From Achromobacter spanius (GTDB lineage Bacteria > Pseudomonadota > Gammaproteobacteria > Burkholderiales > Burkholderiaceae_B), in NCBI RefSeq assembly GCF_029637605.1, contig NZ_CP121261.1, forward strand, positions 2,976,001-3,040,000: DNA of 64,000 nt. Direction: 5' to 3'. The notes beneath the pieces were generated by a model, which was given only the letters and a program-made list of their open reading frames with translations, ran no database searches and had not been told where the DNA came from. Shown here in pieces: positions 11,288 through 21,937 of the stretch (within the stretch, counting starts at the first letter, position 1; each line of letters opens with the position of its first letter). The position numbers and the translations under genes were made by a program.

Positions 11288-12055
11288 TCAGGCTTTCTTC
11301 CACCAGCGCCACGGCGCGCGCAGCGGCCATTGGTACTGGCTGCCCAGCACACGCGGCGCCAGCATGTGTCCCACCACGAAGGCGATGCCCGCCGCCGTCA
11401 TCACATCCGACAAGTAATGGTCCAGGTTGACCAGGCGGCTCATCGCCACCAGCACGGCCAACAGCAGGAAGACCACGCGCCAGCGCGGGGCCAGGATACT
11501 GAGCACGACGGCCACGGCGAACGCCGCATACGTGTGGCTGGACGGAAACGAATTGAACTGCTGCACGCGCGAAAAGGATTCGCCCAGGCCGTAGATGCCT
11601 TTCTCAAAAAACAACTCGGGACGCGCCCGCGCCACCGAACGTTTAAGCACTAGCACAATCAGGCCGCCCACCGCCAGGGTCGACAGCATCAACAGGCTGC
11701 CGCGCGCCATGCTGGCGTAGCTCATGCGCAGCGGGTTGCTCCAGCCGCGCGCCAGGCCAATCAGGCCGATCACGTAAAACCCCAGCGCCACGCCAATGTA
11801 CGGGCCGCTTTCGCCCAATTCCCCGATCCATTCGAAGGACAGGTTCACGCCGTCCGACACGGACCGCTGAATCCAGACCGCCAGCGGCAGATCGACCCAG
11901 CGCGCGCAGGCACCGGCCACCAGCGCCAACACCGCGGCAAGCAGCAGCCATGTCACCAGGGAGACAGGGGGGCGGATCGGGTTCTGCGGTGACAGGCCAG
12001 GCGCGGCAGGGGCCACGGAAACGGCGGCCCGGGGTGCCAGGGGATCGGGATTCAT
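11288..12055 (-). CDS. PAP2-family membrane phosphatase
   Basis: The 255-residue integral membrane protein has about six helices. The three phosphatase signature blocks are KRSVARARP, FPSSHT and SRLVNLDHYLSD, containing the catalytic His/Asp set of type-2 phosphatidic acid phosphatases. Likely roles are dephosphorylation of undecaprenyl diphosphate or of phospholipids; the sequence does not decide between them. The N-terminal 25 residues are Pro/Ala-rich and cytoplasmic. The ATG at 12055 is well placed; miaB is divergent. Confidence 0.87.
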   Translation of the reverse strand: MNPDPLAPRAAVSVAPAAPGLSPQNPIRPPVSLVTWLLLAAVLALVAGACARWVDLPLAVWIQRSVSDGVNLSFEWIGELGESGPYIGVALGFYVIGLIGLARGWSNPLRMSYASMARGSLLMLSTLAVGGLIVLVLKRSVARARPELFFEKGIYGLGESFSRVQQFNSFPSSHTYAAFAVAVVLSILAPRWRVVFLLLAVLVAMSRLVNLDHYLSDVMTAAGIAFVVGHMLAPRVLGSQYQWPLRAPWRWWKKA

Positions 12056-12227
12056 CGGTAACGCTCAAGGAGAATAAGAAATATTACTGTCGGCTTAAAA
12101 CCAGCCGGCTCGCTATCGTAACGGCACCCGCACGCTCGGCAAAGAAACAATTTCCACGCAAGGGTTAAAATCCCGCCTTTCCACCTCATTGAAGCCCCCG
12201 GGATCTACACCCGTCACGGCGACCATC

Positions 12228-13679
12228 ATGCAAGCTACCTCCCTGAAGCGCGGCAACGCGCCCGGCGATGGCACCCCCGCCGCGCCCGTCCTTGACACTC
12301 CCGCCGCTGACGCCGGCACCGGTTCCCCCCGCAAGCTGTACATCCGCACCTTTGGCTGCCAGATGAACGAGTACGACTCGGACAAGATGGCCGACGTGCT
12401 GCGCGGCGACCAGGGCCTGGAACTGACCGACAACCCGGAAGAGGCCGACGTCATCCTGTTCAACACCTGTTCGGTGCGTGAAAAGGCGCAGGAAAAAGTG
12501 TTTTCGGACCTGGGCCGGGTGCAGCACCTGAAGAAGACCAATCCGAACCTGGTGATCGGCGTGGGCGGCTGCGTGGCCAGCCAGGAAGGCGCCGCCATCG
12601 TCAAGCGCGCCCCGTACGTGGACGTGGTGTTCGGGCCGCAGACGCTGCATCGCCTGCCTGACCTGATCGCGCGCCGCCGTGCCGAAGGCCGCTCGCAGGT
12701 GGACATCAGCTTTCCGGAAATCGAAAAATTCGACAACATGCCGCCCCCGCGCGTTGACGGCGCCACGGCATTCGTGTCCATCATGGAAGGCTGTAGCAAG
12801 TACTGCAGCTTCTGCGTCGTGCCGTACACGCGCGGCGAGGAAGTCTCGCGCCCGTTCGAGGACGTGCTGATCGAAGTGGCCGACCTGGCCGACCAGGGCG
12901 TGAAGGAAGTGACGCTGCTGGGCCAGAACGTGAACGCCTATCGCGGCAAGATGGAAGGCACGGACGAGATCGCCGACTTCGCCATGCTGCTGGAATACGT
13001 GCACGAAATTCCCGGCATCGAGCGCATCCGCTACACGACCTCGCACCCCAAGGAAATGACCCAGCGCATGGTGGACGCCTACGCCCGCCTGCCCAAGCTG
13101 GTGTCGTTTTTGCACCTGCCCGTGCAAGCCGGTAGCGACCGCGTGCTGGCCGGCATGAAGCGCGGCTACACCACGCTGGAATTCAAGTCGGTGGTGCGGC
13201 GCCTGCGCGCGGCCCGCCCCGACCTGACCCTGTCGTCGGACTTCATCGTGGGCTTTCCCGGCGAAACAGAGGAAGACTTTGAAAAGACCATGAAGCTGAT
13301 CGAGGACGTCGGCTTCGACACCTCGTTCTCGTTCGTCTACTCGCGCCGCCCGGGCACGCCAGCCGCCGACCTGGCTGACGACACGCCGCAAGACGTGAAA
13401 CTGCGCCGCCTGCAACGCCTGCAAGCGCTGATCAACGAGCAGGCGGCCACCATCGCCCGCAACATGGTCGGCACCCGCCAGCGCCTGCTGGTCGAAGGCC
13501 CGTCGCGCCGCGACCCCAACGAACTGATGGGACGCACCGAGAACAACCGCATCGTGAATTTCGCCGCGCCCGCGCGGCTCATCGGACAAATGGTCGACGT
13601 CATCATCACCGAAGCGCACACGAATTCGTTGCGCGCCCGCGTGGCCGATGTGGACCGCGTTCCCCAAGAGGCCGAATGA
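12228..13679 (+). CDS. miaB: tRNA-2-methylthio-N6-isopentenyladenosine synthase
   Basis: Radical-SAM methylthiotransferase acting on A37 of tRNAs reading UNN codons. It has an N-terminal UPF0004 domain with cluster cysteines in [24 protein letters not shown] and [10 protein letters not shown], the radical-SAM motif [17 protein letters not shown] (CxxxCxxC), and a C-terminal TRAM domain. I use the ATG at 12228 rather than the TTG 13 codons upstream; this gives 483 residues. The stop overlaps the start of the PhoH-like gene. Confidence 0.96.
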   Translation: MQATSLKRGNAPGDGTPAAPVLDTPAADAGTGSPRKLYIRTFGCQMNEYDSDKMADVLRGDQGLELTDNPEEADVILFNTCSVREKAQEKVFSDLGRVQHLKKTNPNLVIGVGGCVASQEGAAIVKRAPYVDVVFGPQTLHRLPDLIARRRAEGRSQVDISFPEIEKFDNMPPPRVDGATAFVSIMEGCSKYCSFCVVPYTRGEEVSRPFEDVLIEVADLADQGVKEVTLLGQNVNAYRGKMEGTDEIADFAMLLEYVHEIPGIERIRYTTSHPKEMTQRMVDAYARLPKLVSFLHLPVQAGSDRVLAGMKRGYTTLEFKSVVRRLRAARPDLTLSSDFIVGFPGETEEDFEKTMKLIEDVGFDTSFSFVYSRRPGTPAADLADDTPQDVKLRRLQRLQALINEQAATIARNMVGTRQRLLVEGPSRRDPNELMGRTENNRIVNFAAPARLIGQMVDVIITEAHTNSLRARVADVDRVPQEAE

Positions 13680-14698
13680 CCACTCCCCGTTCCCGCGCCC
13701 GTCGCAGCATGCCCGCCGTCGTCAACCTGGACGGCGACAACACCCACCTGGCCAACCTGTGCGGCCCGCTGGACGAAAATTTGCGTCAGCTTGCCGATGG
13801 CATGGAAGTGAAGCTTTCGCGCCGCGGCAGCCGCGTCACCATCGAGGGCGAACGGGCTGAGCTGGCCGGCCGCGTGTTGCGGCGCTTTCACGAACAGGCC
13901 GTGCACCGCGCCCTGTCGGTGGATGACATCCAGTTGGGCCTGGTTGAAATCGGCGTCGGCCGCCAGGAAGACAAGCAGGAAGCCCAGCCCCCCGAAGCCG
14001 ACCCGCTGCCCGCCCTGGACGACGAAAGCGACGGCATCGCGCTGCGCACCAAGCGCAGCGACCTGCGCCCGCGCACGCCGCGCCAGCGCGACTACCTGAA
14101 CAACATCCTGAAGCACGACATCACGTTCGGCGTTGGCCCGGCCGGTACCGGCAAGACCTGGCTGGCGGTGGCCTGCGCCATTGACGCCATGGAGCGCGAC
14201 ACGGTGCAACGGCTGGTGCTGACCCGGCCCGCCGTCGAAGCCGGCGAGCGCCTGGGCTTCCTGCCCGGCGACCTGGCCCAGAAGGTGGACCCGTATCTGC
14301 GCCCGCTGTACGACGCGCTGTATGACCTGATGGGCTTTGAGAAGGTGCAGCGGCTGTTTGAAAAGCAGACCATCGAAATCGCGCCGCTGGCCTATATGCG
14401 TGGCCGCACACTGAACCACGCGTTCGTCATCCTGGACGAAGCGCAGAACACCACGCCGGAACAAATGAAAATGTTCCTGACGCGGATCGGTTTCGGCAGC
14501 AAGGCCGTCATTACCGGCGACCCCTCGCAGGTGGACCTGCCGCGCGGCCAGGACAGCGGCCTGGCCCACGCGGTCAAGGTGCTTGAAGACGTGCAAGGCA
14601 TCGCCACCACCCGCTTCACCAGCCGCGACGTCGTGCGCCACCCCTTGGTGGCCCGCATCGTCGACGCCTACGACCGCGCCTCTGAAAATGAAGCCTGA
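13676..14698 (+). CDS. PhoH-like ATPase
   Basis: The 340-residue P-loop ATPase of the YbeZ/PhoH family has Walker [15 protein letters not shown] near residue 155 and Walker [17 protein letters not shown] near 250. It lies between miaB and ybeY, as in many Proteobacteria, and is thought to work with the RNase YbeY in rRNA processing. Its ATG overlaps the miaB stop and its stop overlaps the ybeY start. The N-terminal 120 residues are a less conserved, charged domain. Confidence 0.94.
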   Translation: MTTPRSRARRSMPAVVNLDGDNTHLANLCGPLDENLRQLADGMEVKLSRRGSRVTIEGERAELAGRVLRRFHEQAVHRALSVDDIQLGLVEIGVGRQEDKQEAQPPEADPLPALDDESDGIALRTKRSDLRPRTPRQRDYLNNILKHDITFGVGPAGTGKTWLAVACAIDAMERDTVQRLVLTRPAVEAGERLGFLPGDLAQKVDPYLRPLYDALYDLMGFEKVQRLFEKQTIEIAPLAYMRGRTLNHAFVILDEAQNTTPEQMKMFLTRIGFGSKAVITGDPSQVDLPRGQDSGLAHAVKVLEDVQGIATTRFTSRDVVRHPLVARIVDAYDRASENEA

Positions 14699-15164
14699 GC
14701 TGTCCCTGTCCGTGCAATACGGGGTGGAAGAGCCGCGCCTGCCCCGCTGGCGCCTGCGCCGCTGGGCCGAGCGCGCGCTGGCGGCCGCCGCCGACGATGG
14801 CCTGGTGGATTTCTCGGCCGCCGAACTCAGCCTGCGCCTGGTCGGCGCGGCCGAGGGTCGCCGTCTGAACCGTGACTTTCGCGAACGCGACTACGCCACC
14901 AACGTGCTCACCTTTGAGTACGGCGTGGACCCCGTGGGCGTGGCGCGCGGCGATATCGTGATGTGCGTGCCCGTGCTGGTGCGCGAGGCCCGCGAGCAGC
15001 GCAAGCCCTTGCTTGAACATGCCGCCCACCTGACCATCCATGGCGTGCTGCATTCGCTGGGCTATGACCACATCAAGGCGCGCGACGCCAAGCGCATGGA
15101 AGCGCTGGAAACGGCCACGCTAGCGCGGATGGGCATCAACGACCCGTACGTCGTCGCCGACTGA
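14688..15164 (+). CDS. ybeY: Endoribonuclease YbeY (rRNA maturation)
   Basis: Single-strand endoribonuclease used in 16S rRNA 3'-end maturation and ribosome quality control. The metal-binding motif HGVLHSLGYDH with three His residues sits near residue 115, followed by KRMEALE. The true start is the ATG at 14688, 11 bases inside the PhoH-like gene, giving 158 residues; longer in-frame starts run through that gene. A 194-base gap separates it from ybeX. Confidence 0.95.
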   Translation: MKPELSLSVQYGVEEPRLPRWRLRRWAERALAAAADDGLVDFSAAELSLRLVGAAEGRRLNRDFRERDYATNVLTFEYGVDPVGVARGDIVMCVPVLVREAREQRKPLLEHAAHLTIHGVLHSLGYDHIKARDAKRMEALETATLARMGINDPYVVAD

Positions 15165-15358
15165 AGCTCATAGGCGTGGGTTGAACGTGGGGGATTCAGC
15201 GTGGGCCCGGAGGTTCGGGTCTACCCCTACGAATCTTATGAAAATGGCGGGCAGCAAGGCGCAGATGCCGTTGTTTGGCCCCATTTTCGTGGCCGTCGTA
15301 ACAAAAGGCGGTTCAGTTTCGGTTATGCTGGCCCCTCCATAACTTGTCCTCCCGGACG

Positions 15359-16249
15359 ATGTCTGACCCTTACCCTGCTCCTGAAGCGACCACTGCTCGC
15401 TCATCCAAACCCGCAACCAAATCCCTTCTAGACCGCCTGCTTTCCCTTGTGCGCCGAGAGCCCGAGGACCGCGAAGGCATCAAGGCCATTCTGGAAGCCG
15501 CCCACGATCGCCACCTGCTGGACGCCGAGTCCTACAAGATGATCAAGGGTGCGCTGGCCGTGTCCGAAGGCACCGTCGGCGACATCATGGTTCCCCGCTC
15601 GCGCATGGATCTGCTGGACGTCACGCAGCCCATCCCCTATCTGGTGGCCTCGGTGATCGAAACCGCGCATTCGCGGTTCCCGGTCTACGAGGGCGACCGC
15701 GACAACATCATCGGCATCCTGCTGGCCAAGGATCTGCTGCGCTGCATGCTGGAACCCGGCATCGAATTGCGCACGCTGGTCCGCCCTGCCGTGTTCATTC
15801 CCGAATCCAAGCGCCTGAACGTGCTGCTGCATGAATTCCGCGCCAGCCGTAACCACCAGGCCATCGTCATCGATGAGCACGGCGGTATTTCGGGCCTGGT
15901 CACGATGGAAGACGTGCTGGAACAAATCGTCGGTGAAATCGAGGACGAATTCGACGAAACCGAGGAAGACGAGATCTTCCCCGAAGGCGAAAACCAGTGG
16001 CGCGTCATGGCGGCCACCGACATCTCGCACTTCAACGAGGTGTTCGGCTGCGCCTTGCCGGATGACGAATACGACAGCGTCGGCGGTTGGATGGGCGGCC
16101 AGTTGGGCCGCATTCCGCGCCGTGGCGACGTCGCCGAATTCGACGGCCTGCGCCTGGAGGTGGCCCGGGGCGACGCCCGCCGCGCCATCTGGCTGCGCGT
16201 CAAGCGCAACGTGCCCGCCCAAACCTCCCACTCCACCAACGACGAATGA
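15359..16249 (+). CDS. ybeX: HlyC/CorC-family CBS-domain protein (YbeX type)
   Basis: The 296-residue soluble protein has two CBS domains (about residues 75-200: [17 protein letters not shown] and [20 protein letters not shown]) and a C-terminal CorC_HlyC domain ([17 protein letters not shown]). Orthologues beside lnt are linked to ribosome maturation and to Mg/Co efflux; which role applies is not visible. The ATG at 15359 is preferred to a TTG five codons upstream. The stop overlaps the lnt start. Confidence 0.92.
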   Translation: MSDPYPAPEATTARSSKPATKSLLDRLLSLVRREPEDREGIKAILEAAHDRHLLDAESYKMIKGALAVSEGTVGDIMVPRSRMDLLDVTQPIPYLVASVIETAHSRFPVYEGDRDNIIGILLAKDLLRCMLEPGIELRTLVRPAVFIPESKRLNVLLHEFRASRNHQAIVIDEHGGISGLVTMEDVLEQIVGEIEDEFDETEEDEIFPEGENQWRVMAATDISHFNEVFGCALPDDEYDSVGGWMGGQLGRIPRRGDVAEFDGLRLEVARGDARRAIWLRVKRNVPAQTSHSTNDE

Positions 16250-17874
16250 GCCGTATCCCGCGCAGCACCCTCCTGCGCGGTGCCGCCGGCTTGACGCTGG
16301 CCGGCGCCGTGCACGCCCTGACCTTCGCGCCCGGCCCATTGCCCGACTGGGCATTGGCGATTACCCAGATCCTGATGCTGGCTATCGCGGCGCGCGTCAC
16401 GCTGACGGCGCCGTCGGCCAGGCAGGCCTGGATGCGTGGCTGGCTGTTCGGCTTCGCCACCTATGCGGTGGGCCTGTACTGGCTGTTCATCAGCATGCAT
16501 CGCTACGGCGATCTGGCCGCGCCACTGGCCGTGGCCGGCGTGCTGGCCTTGTCCGCCTTCCTGGCCTTGTTTCCCGCCACGGCCAGCGCGCTGACGCGCC
16601 GCTATGCCCCCCTGAGCGCCGACGCCACGCCTCTGGGAATTCTTGCGTCCACCCTGGCCTGGGCCGCGATGTGGGGCGGCTTCGAATGGTTGCGCGCGGT
16701 ATTGCTGACCGGCTTTCCGTGGCTGAACATCGGCTACGCACAGGTGGACAGCCCCATCGCCGGCTGGGCGCCGATTCTGGGCGTGCATGGCATGGCGTTC
16801 ATCGCCGCCTTCGTCGCGGCGGCGATCGCCACCTTGTGGCAACCGTCCCGCAAGAAAGCCATGGATTCGCGCCAGGCCATGGCGGCCGGCATCGCGGTGG
16901 CGCTGGCCGCTGTCGGCTGGCCACTGTCCCGCATGGACTGGTCCGCACCCACGGGCGACCCGCTCAACGTGCGCTTGATCCAGGGCAACATCGAACAGTC
17001 GCAGAAATTTGATCCGGCCTTGCTGGAACAAAGCCTGGTGCGCCATCTGGAAATGACGGCCTTGCCGCCTGCCCAGGGCGTGCCCGCGCCGCAACTGGTG
17101 ATCCTGCCCGAAACGGTGCTGCCCATTTTCCAAGACCAATTGGATCCGCGCGTCTGGGACGCCTGGCGCGGCGTGGCCGCCCGAGGCAACATGACGATCG
17201 CCATGGGCGTGCCCTTGCACGACCGCGTGGACGGCCGCGACCGCTACACCAACAGCGTCATGGGCTTTGACGGCAACACGCCGGTCGAACAACTGGTGCG
17301 TGGCAACACCGCCATGCGCTACGACAAGCGCCATCTGGTGCCGTGGGGCGAATACGTGCCGCCGGGATTCCACTGGTTCGTCGAGCTGTTGAACATGCCA
17401 CTGGGCGATTTCGATCGCGGCGCCGCGCGGCAGACGCCGTTTGCGGTGGGCGGCCAGCACATCGCCTTCAACATCTGCTACGAAGACCTGTTCGGCCCCG
17501 ATCTGCTGCCCGCGTTGCAGACCGGCGCCAATGGCGAGCCCGGTGCCACCATCCTGGTCAACGTCAGCAACCTGGGCTGGTTCGGCAATTCGTGGGCCTT
17601 GCGCCAGCATTTGCAGATCGGCCGCCTGCGCACCATCGAAACCGCGCGCCCCATGCTGACGGCCACCAATACCGGCATCACCGCCGCTATCGATGCCAAG
17701 GGCCATGTCGCCGCACAGCTAGCGCCGTTGCAGCCGGGTGTGCTGCCGGTGTCGGTCCAGGGCATGACGGGGCTGACCCCTTATGCGCGTTTTGGCGACA
17801 AACTGGCGTTGGCGCTGATGGGCCTGGTGCTGATCGCCGCCATCGGCGGCCATCGCAAGGCGCGCCAGGGCTGA
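16246..17874 (+). CDS. lnt: Apolipoprotein N-acyltransferase
   Basis: Adds the third acyl chain to lipoproteins in the inner membrane. The 542-residue protein has an N-terminal group of about six helices followed by a periplasmic nitrilase domain. The catalytic triad is visible as Glu in VILPETVLP, Lys in [14 protein letters not shown] and Cys in [10 protein letters not shown]. The start is the ATG overlapping the ybeX stop; the longer open frame upstream is a shadow of ybeX. The miaB-to-lnt order is conserved across Proteobacteria. Confidence 0.95.
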   Translation: MSRIPRSTLLRGAAGLTLAGAVHALTFAPGPLPDWALAITQILMLAIAARVTLTAPSARQAWMRGWLFGFATYAVGLYWLFISMHRYGDLAAPLAVAGVLALSAFLALFPATASALTRRYAPLSADATPLGILASTLAWAAMWGGFEWLRAVLLTGFPWLNIGYAQVDSPIAGWAPILGVHGMAFIAAFVAAAIATLWQPSRKKAMDSRQAMAAGIAVALAAVGWPLSRMDWSAPTGDPLNVRLIQGNIEQSQKFDPALLEQSLVRHLEMTALPPAQGVPAPQLVILPETVLPIFQDQLDPRVWDAWRGVAARGNMTIAMGVPLHDRVDGRDRYTNSVMGFDGNTPVEQLVRGNTAMRYDKRHLVPWGEYVPPGFHWFVELLNMPLGDFDRGAARQTPFAVGGQHIAFNICYEDLFGPDLLPALQTGANGEPGATILVNVSNLGWFGNSWALRQHLQIGRLRTIETARPMLTATNTGITAAIDAKGHVAAQLAPLQPGVLPVSVQGMTGLTPYARFGDKLALALMGLVLIAAIGGHRKARQG

Positions 17875-17931
17875 TCGGCCCCGGGGGGCCAGACCTGGGA
17901 TTAGGTCCAGCCCCAGACCCAGGCTCCAGAC

Positions 17932-18987
17932 CTAGGCGAACAGGTTGGCCGGCAATCGGCCGCTGTCGTCGGGCGGGCGCACGGGCCCGGCGCCCGCACC
18001 GGTCAGTTCAATCGCTTCCGCCACGGCGTCCATGTCGTCGCTATCCAACTCCAATTCCGCCGCGCCCAGCAAACCGTTGACCTGCGCGGCGCTGCGCGCG
18101 CCCACGATCGCCCCGGTGACGCCGGGCCAGGCCAGCGTCCACGCGGCGGCAACGGCGGCCACCGTGGTGCCATGGCGCTCAGCGATGGGTTTCAAGGCAT
18201 CGGCCAGCGCCAGGTTTCGATCCAGGTTGGGCGGCGAAAACTCCGCATTGCGGGCACGCCAGTCGTCTGGCGGCAGGGTACGCGCGCGCTCGGCGGAAAA
18301 CGCACCGCTCAACAAGCCGGATTGCAGGGGGCTGTAGACGATCACGCCGATGTCGTGCTCGGCGCACCACGGGATCAGGTCAGTGGCGGCAGCGCGCTGG
18401 ATCGCTGAAAACGGCGGCTGCAAGGAATCCACGTGGCCCAGCGACTCGGCATCCTGGACCTGCGCCAGGTTGTGGTTCGACAGGCCGATCGCGCCCACCT
18501 TGCCTTCCTGCTTCAAGTCCAGCAGCGCTTGCCAATAGGTTTCGATCGGCGTGCCGTCGCCAGCCGGCCAGTGCATTTGATAAAGGTCGATGCGTTCCAC
18601 ACCCAGACGGCGCAGAGAGCCCTCGATTTCGCGACGGATGCTGGCGGGCGCGCCGGTGCGCCGAGGCATCGCCTGGGGGTTGTCGGCCGACCAGGTCAGA
18701 CCGCATTTGGTGAACACGTAGGGCCTTTCGCTCGGCCCCATCTGCGCTAGCGCGCGGCGTACGATCTCTTCGGAATGTCCCAGCCCGTAGACCGCCGCGG
18801 TGTCGATCCAGTTGATGCCCCGGTCTACCGCCAGGCGGATCGCCGCGATGGAGTCGGCGTCGTCCTGCGGCCCCCACCCCACCGCCCAGCCGTTGCCACC
18901 GATTGCCCACGCGCCCAGACCGATCCGCGTAATGGCCATGCCGCTGCGGCCAAGCGGCCGAGTGGGAAACGAAGTCTTCGTGCTCAT
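17932..18987 (-). CDS. Aldo/keto reductase
   Basis: The 351-residue NADPH-dependent oxidoreductase has a TIM-barrel AKR fold. The catalytic tetrad is seen as Asp and Tyr in WIDTAAVYGLGHSEE, Lys in YVFTKCGL and His in DLYQMHWPAG. C-terminal SAAQVNGLLGA matches the cofactor-binding region. The substrate is unknown. The ATG at 18987 is chosen over the start 14 codons upstream because the intervening residues are not AKR-like. It converges with lnt. Confidence 0.88.
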   Translation of the reverse strand: MSTKTSFPTRPLGRSGMAITRIGLGAWAIGGNGWAVGWGPQDDADSIAAIRLAVDRGINWIDTAAVYGLGHSEEIVRRALAQMGPSERPYVFTKCGLTWSADNPQAMPRRTGAPASIRREIEGSLRRLGVERIDLYQMHWPAGDGTPIETYWQALLDLKQEGKVGAIGLSNHNLAQVQDAESLGHVDSLQPPFSAIQRAAATDLIPWCAEHDIGVIVYSPLQSGLLSGAFSAERARTLPPDDWRARNAEFSPPNLDRNLALADALKPIAERHGTTVAAVAAAWTLAWPGVTGAIVGARSAAQVNGLLGAAELELDSDDMDAVAEAIELTGAGAGPVRPPDDSGRLPANLFA

Positions 18988-19348
18988 GCGTGAATTCTCG
19001 ATGTTGTCGCGCCGGCTTTTTTTACGCAAAAGCCACAGGATGAAGAAATTTTTTGCCTCTCACGATAGCATCCGCACAAGCCTTTGATTTTCCTGGATTC
19101 TGGACAAATCGATGCGGCCGATTTTGCGACGAATCGGTCACAAAATAAGCAGAAAAAGCCATCCAACCCTCATTTATTTTGTCGTTTTACCGTTTTTGCC
19201 CCCGATCGACTTGCACACCCGATTCTGTTCGTGCATAATCTCGTTTCTTCGCCAACGGCACTAAACAAAACCGGCAACGAACGACGAAAAACGCACCATA
19301 AAACGTGTGTTTATCTCGTAAAACGTAGCTGGCATTGCTTAGAGAAAC
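18988..19348. other. Intergenic region carrying the tRNA promoter
   Basis: This AT-richer 361-base gap lies between the divergent aldo/keto reductase and the first tRNA gene. Apart from the promoter listed separately, I see no reading frame with a ribosome-binding site and no recognisable small RNA. The reductase promoter probably lies at its left end. Confidence 0.6.
19211..19239 (+). promoter_or_regulatory. Sigma-70 promoter for the tRNA cluster
   Basis: TTGCAC at 19211-19216 and CATAAT at 19234-19239 are separated by 17 bases, close to consensus. Transcription would start near 19246, leaving a leader of about 100 bases before tRNA-Ala. Confidence 0.65.
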
Positions 19349-19424
<76 letters not shown>

Positions 19425-19473
19425 GTCAACAGCGAAGAATGCAGTACCAGTAACGCAGTAACAGCAAGTCCAA

Positions 19474-19549
19474 GTCCCCTTCGTCTAGAGGCCTAGGACA
19501 TCACCCTTTCACGGTGAGTACAGGGGTTCGAATCCCCTAGGGGACGCCA
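19474..19549 (+). tRNA. tRNA-Glu (TTC), copy 1
   Basis: 76 bases with encoded CCA. The acceptor GTCCCCT pairs with AGGGGAC. Anticodon stem TCACC/GGTGA encloses CTTTCAC, giving anticodon TTC. T-loop GTTCGAATC. Confidence 0.97.
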
Positions 19550-19618
19550 GTTCACTGGCAGCAGTACAGAAGTAGATAAGTGCAGTTGAAGTGACAAAGT
19601 AGTTGAGTAAGCCGCTGC

Positions 19619-19695
19619 GGAGCGGTAGTTCAGTTGGTTAGAATACCGGCCTGTCACGCCGGGGGTCGCGGGTTCGAGCCCCGTCCGCTCCGCCA
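19619..19695 (+). tRNA. tRNA-Asp (GTC), copy 1
   Basis: 77 bases with encoded CCA. The acceptor GGAGCGG pairs with CCGCTCC. The anticodon arm CCGGCCTGTCACGCCGG gives anticodon GTC. It is a substrate for the Tgt/QueA pathway encoded earlier in the window. Confidence 0.97.
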
Positions 19696-19721
19696 AAAGC
19701 TCTCTCGCTCTGGGTCTTTCA

Positions 19722-19749
19722 AGAGCTCCGTCTTCGGGGCTTTTTGCTT
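19722..19749 (+). terminator. Terminator after the first tRNA set
   Basis: AGCTCCG, loop TCTT and CGGGGCT form a 7-bp stem (one G-T pair) followed by TTTTGCTTT. It separates the two tRNA triplets, so the second set probably needs its own promoter or read-through. Confidence 0.75.
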
Positions 19750-19802
19750 TTATAGAGTGTGAGACCTTGTTGTTTGCCGTTTGGAACATCAAGGCGCCCT
19801 GT

Positions 19803-19878
<76 letters not shown>

Positions 19879-19923
19879 CAATGCAGTACCGTAGTAAAGT
19901 TGTTTGCAGTTCTGTTAGTTCAG

Positions 19924-19999
19924 GTCCCCTTCGTCTAGAGGCCTAGGACATCACCCTTTCACGGTGAGTACAGGGGTTCGAATCCCCTAGGGGACGCCA
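19924..19999 (+). tRNA. tRNA-Glu (TTC), copy 2
   Basis: Same sequence as copy 1, 76 bases, anticodon TTC, encoded CCA. Confidence 0.97.
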
Positions 20000-20069
20000 G
20001 CTTTCCTGGCATGTAGTTCCAAGCTGCCTTGACACCGCAGTGTAGTGATGAAGTTCAGTAAACCGCTGC

Positions 20070-20146
20070 GGAGCGGTAGTTCAGTTGGTTAGAATACCGG
20101 CCTGTCACGCCGGGGGTCGCGGGTTCGAGCCCCGTCCGCTCCGCCA
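20070..20146 (+). tRNA. tRNA-Asp (GTC), copy 2
   Basis: Same sequence as copy 1, 77 bases, anticodon GTC, encoded CCA. Confidence 0.97.
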
Positions 20147-20209
20147 AGCACTTCGTGCTTGTCAGCATTGCAGTAAGCCACAGCAGTACGCCACAGCAGT
20201 ACGCCACTG

Positions 20210-20236
20210 AAGCTCCGGATTCCGGAGCTTTTTTGT
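20210..20236 (+). terminator. Terminator after the second tRNA set
   Basis: AAGCTCCGGA and TCCGGAGCTT form a 10-bp stem around a single T, followed by a run of six T and TTTTC. A near-tandem repeat (ACAGCAGTACGCC) lies just upstream. Confidence 0.88.
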
Positions 20237-20385
20237 TTTCAGCGCTGGCGTATATCCCCCCCTCTCTCGGCCCTATCCCCCCGGGCTTTACCCCGCCGCT
20301 AAGACTCGTCCGTTTTGCTCTCTGGACAGCATCGCCGCGCGCCTGCATCCTGTGGGCTCACGCCACGCGAACCGAAGAGGCCTAC

Positions 20386-21879
20386 GTGACCGCAAACGCC
20401 GCCGCGCCCCACGCGCATCGCCAACACCTGCAAGCCATCATTGCGGGTTTGAATGAAGGCATCATCCTGCTCGAATCCGACGGCTCAATTGCCTGGGCCA
20501 ATGCCAGCGCGCTTGAACTACACGGCGTGGACACGCTTGACGCGCTGGGCGGCACGCCAGTCGGCTACCGCAAACGCTACACCCTCACCTACCGTAATCA
20601 CCATCGCGTACCCGCGCGCCAATATCCGCTGGATCTGCTGGCGGCCGGCGACACGTTTGACGATCTGCTGCTGGACCTGGGCCGCAAGGACGACGACGAA
20701 TTCCTGCGCAACCTGCGCGCGCGCGGCCTCAAGCTGGAAGGCGACAAAGACGCCGATTACCGCGTGCTGATCCTGCACGACCAAACCGAACAGATCAACG
20801 CCGAAGAGCGCTTCGAACGTGCGTTTGGCGCAAACCCCGCACCCGCCTTGATCTGCCGGCTATCCGACCTGCGCTACGTGAAGGTGAACCAGGGCTTCCT
20901 GGAAATGACGGGCTACACGCGCGAGACCGTGCTGGGCAAGTCGGCCTACGAACTCGACGTACTGGACGGCGGGGAAGACAAAGACCAGGCCGTGGCGAAT
21001 CTGAATGAAGGCAAGACCATCCCGCAGCGCGAGGGCGTGGTGAAGCTGGCGAACGGCGAGACGAAATTCGTCATGGTCGCTGGCCAGCCCATCGACATGC
21101 ACGACGAACCCTGCATGCTGTTCACCTTTATTGACCTGGAAGCGCGCAAGCGGACCGAAACAGCGCTGCGCGAAAGCGAAGAGCGCTTCTCGAAGGCGTT
21201 CAAGCTGGCCCCCGTGCCCATGGCCGTGTGCGAAGGCGATTCGCTGCGCGTGCTGGACTTCAACGACGCCTTTGCGGCGGTCACGGGCGCCTCGTTGGAA
21301 ACCAGCACGGGCGAGGCCCTGACCGACATCGGCCTGCAGCCCTATGAAGGCATGGCCGCGAGCCTGAAGCGAGGAGAAAGCGCGCGCAACCGCGAGGCCA
21401 CGCTGGCCACCCCTGACGGCGGCAGGCTGGACTGCCTGGTGTCTGCCGAGCCGGTGATGATCGGCGGCCTGCGCCGACTGCTGATCGTCATGCAGGACAT
21501 CACCGAGCGCAAGCGCTCCGAAATTGAACTGCTGGCCGCGATCGAAGCGGTGATGCAGGACACATCCTGGTTCAGCCGCGGCATCATCGAAAAGCTGGCG
21601 CAACTGCGCCAGCCCGCGCCCGCCTCCCGCGACGTGGCGGAACTGGCGCAACTAACCACCCGCGAACGCGAAGTGCTGGGCTTGCTTTGCCAAGGCCACG
21701 ATGACGACGCCATCGCCAAGGCCCTGAAGCTGTCGCGCAATACCGTGCGCAACCATGTGGCCACGATCTACAGCAAGATCGGCGTGCATCGGCGCAGCGC
21801 GGCGATCGTGTGGGCGCGCGATCGCGGTATTACGGGCCATGAAACTGCCCGGGTGCGCGACAAGCCTGCCAAGGACTGA
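20386..21879 (+). CDS. PAS-domain LuxR-type transcriptional regulator
   Basis: A 497-residue soluble sensor-regulator. At least two clear PAS domains are seen, around residues 145-250 (RFERAFGANPAPALICRL, GFLEMTGYTRETVLGKSA) and 265-380 (RFSKAFKLAPVPMAVCEGD, QDITERKRSE). A first PAS-like segment starts near residue 17 (LQAIIAGLNEGIILLESDG). The C-terminal LuxR helix-turn-helix is TTREREVLGLLCQGHDDDAI and RNTVRNHVATIYSKIGVH. I chose the GTG at 20386 because GAAGAGG precedes it and the upstream frame runs through the tRNA terminator. No kinase partner is adjacent, so it probably senses its ligand directly. Target genes are unknown. Confidence 0.82.
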   Translation: MTANAAAPHAHRQHLQAIIAGLNEGIILLESDGSIAWANASALELHGVDTLDALGGTPVGYRKRYTLTYRNHHRVPARQYPLDLLAAGDTFDDLLLDLGRKDDDEFLRNLRARGLKLEGDKDADYRVLILHDQTEQINAEERFERAFGANPAPALICRLSDLRYVKVNQGFLEMTGYTRETVLGKSAYELDVLDGGEDKDQAVANLNEGKTIPQREGVVKLANGETKFVMVAGQPIDMHDEPCMLFTFIDLEARKRTETALRESEERFSKAFKLAPVPMAVCEGDSLRVLDFNDAFAAVTGASLETSTGEALTDIGLQPYEGMAASLKRGESARNREATLATPDGGRLDCLVSAEPVMIGGLRRLLIVMQDITERKRSEIELLAAIEAVMQDTSWFSRGIIEKLAQLRQPAPASRDVAELAQLTTREREVLGLLCQGHDDDAIAKALKLSRNTVRNHVATIYSKIGVHRRSAAIVWARDRGITGHETARVRDKPAKD

Positions 21880-21890
21880 TCAACACGCAG

Positions 21891-21937
21891 CCGGCCCCTT
21901 GTATTTACAATTAGAAGCAAAATATCCGAGGGGCCGG
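21891..21937. other. Long-loop inverted repeat between regulator and bioB
   Basis: CCGGCCCCT and AGGGGCCGG form a perfect 9-bp stem with a 29-base AT-rich loop. No T tract follows, so it is not a standard terminator. It may be a transcript-end structure or a regulatory element; function unknown. Confidence 0.4.

Noticed and set aside
21899..21910. TTGTATTTACAA as a BirA operator for bioB
   Set aside because: The BirA site has longer TTGTAAACC/GGTTTACAA arms with a wider spacer; only the outer bases match, and many BirA proteins outside enterics lack a DNA-binding domain.
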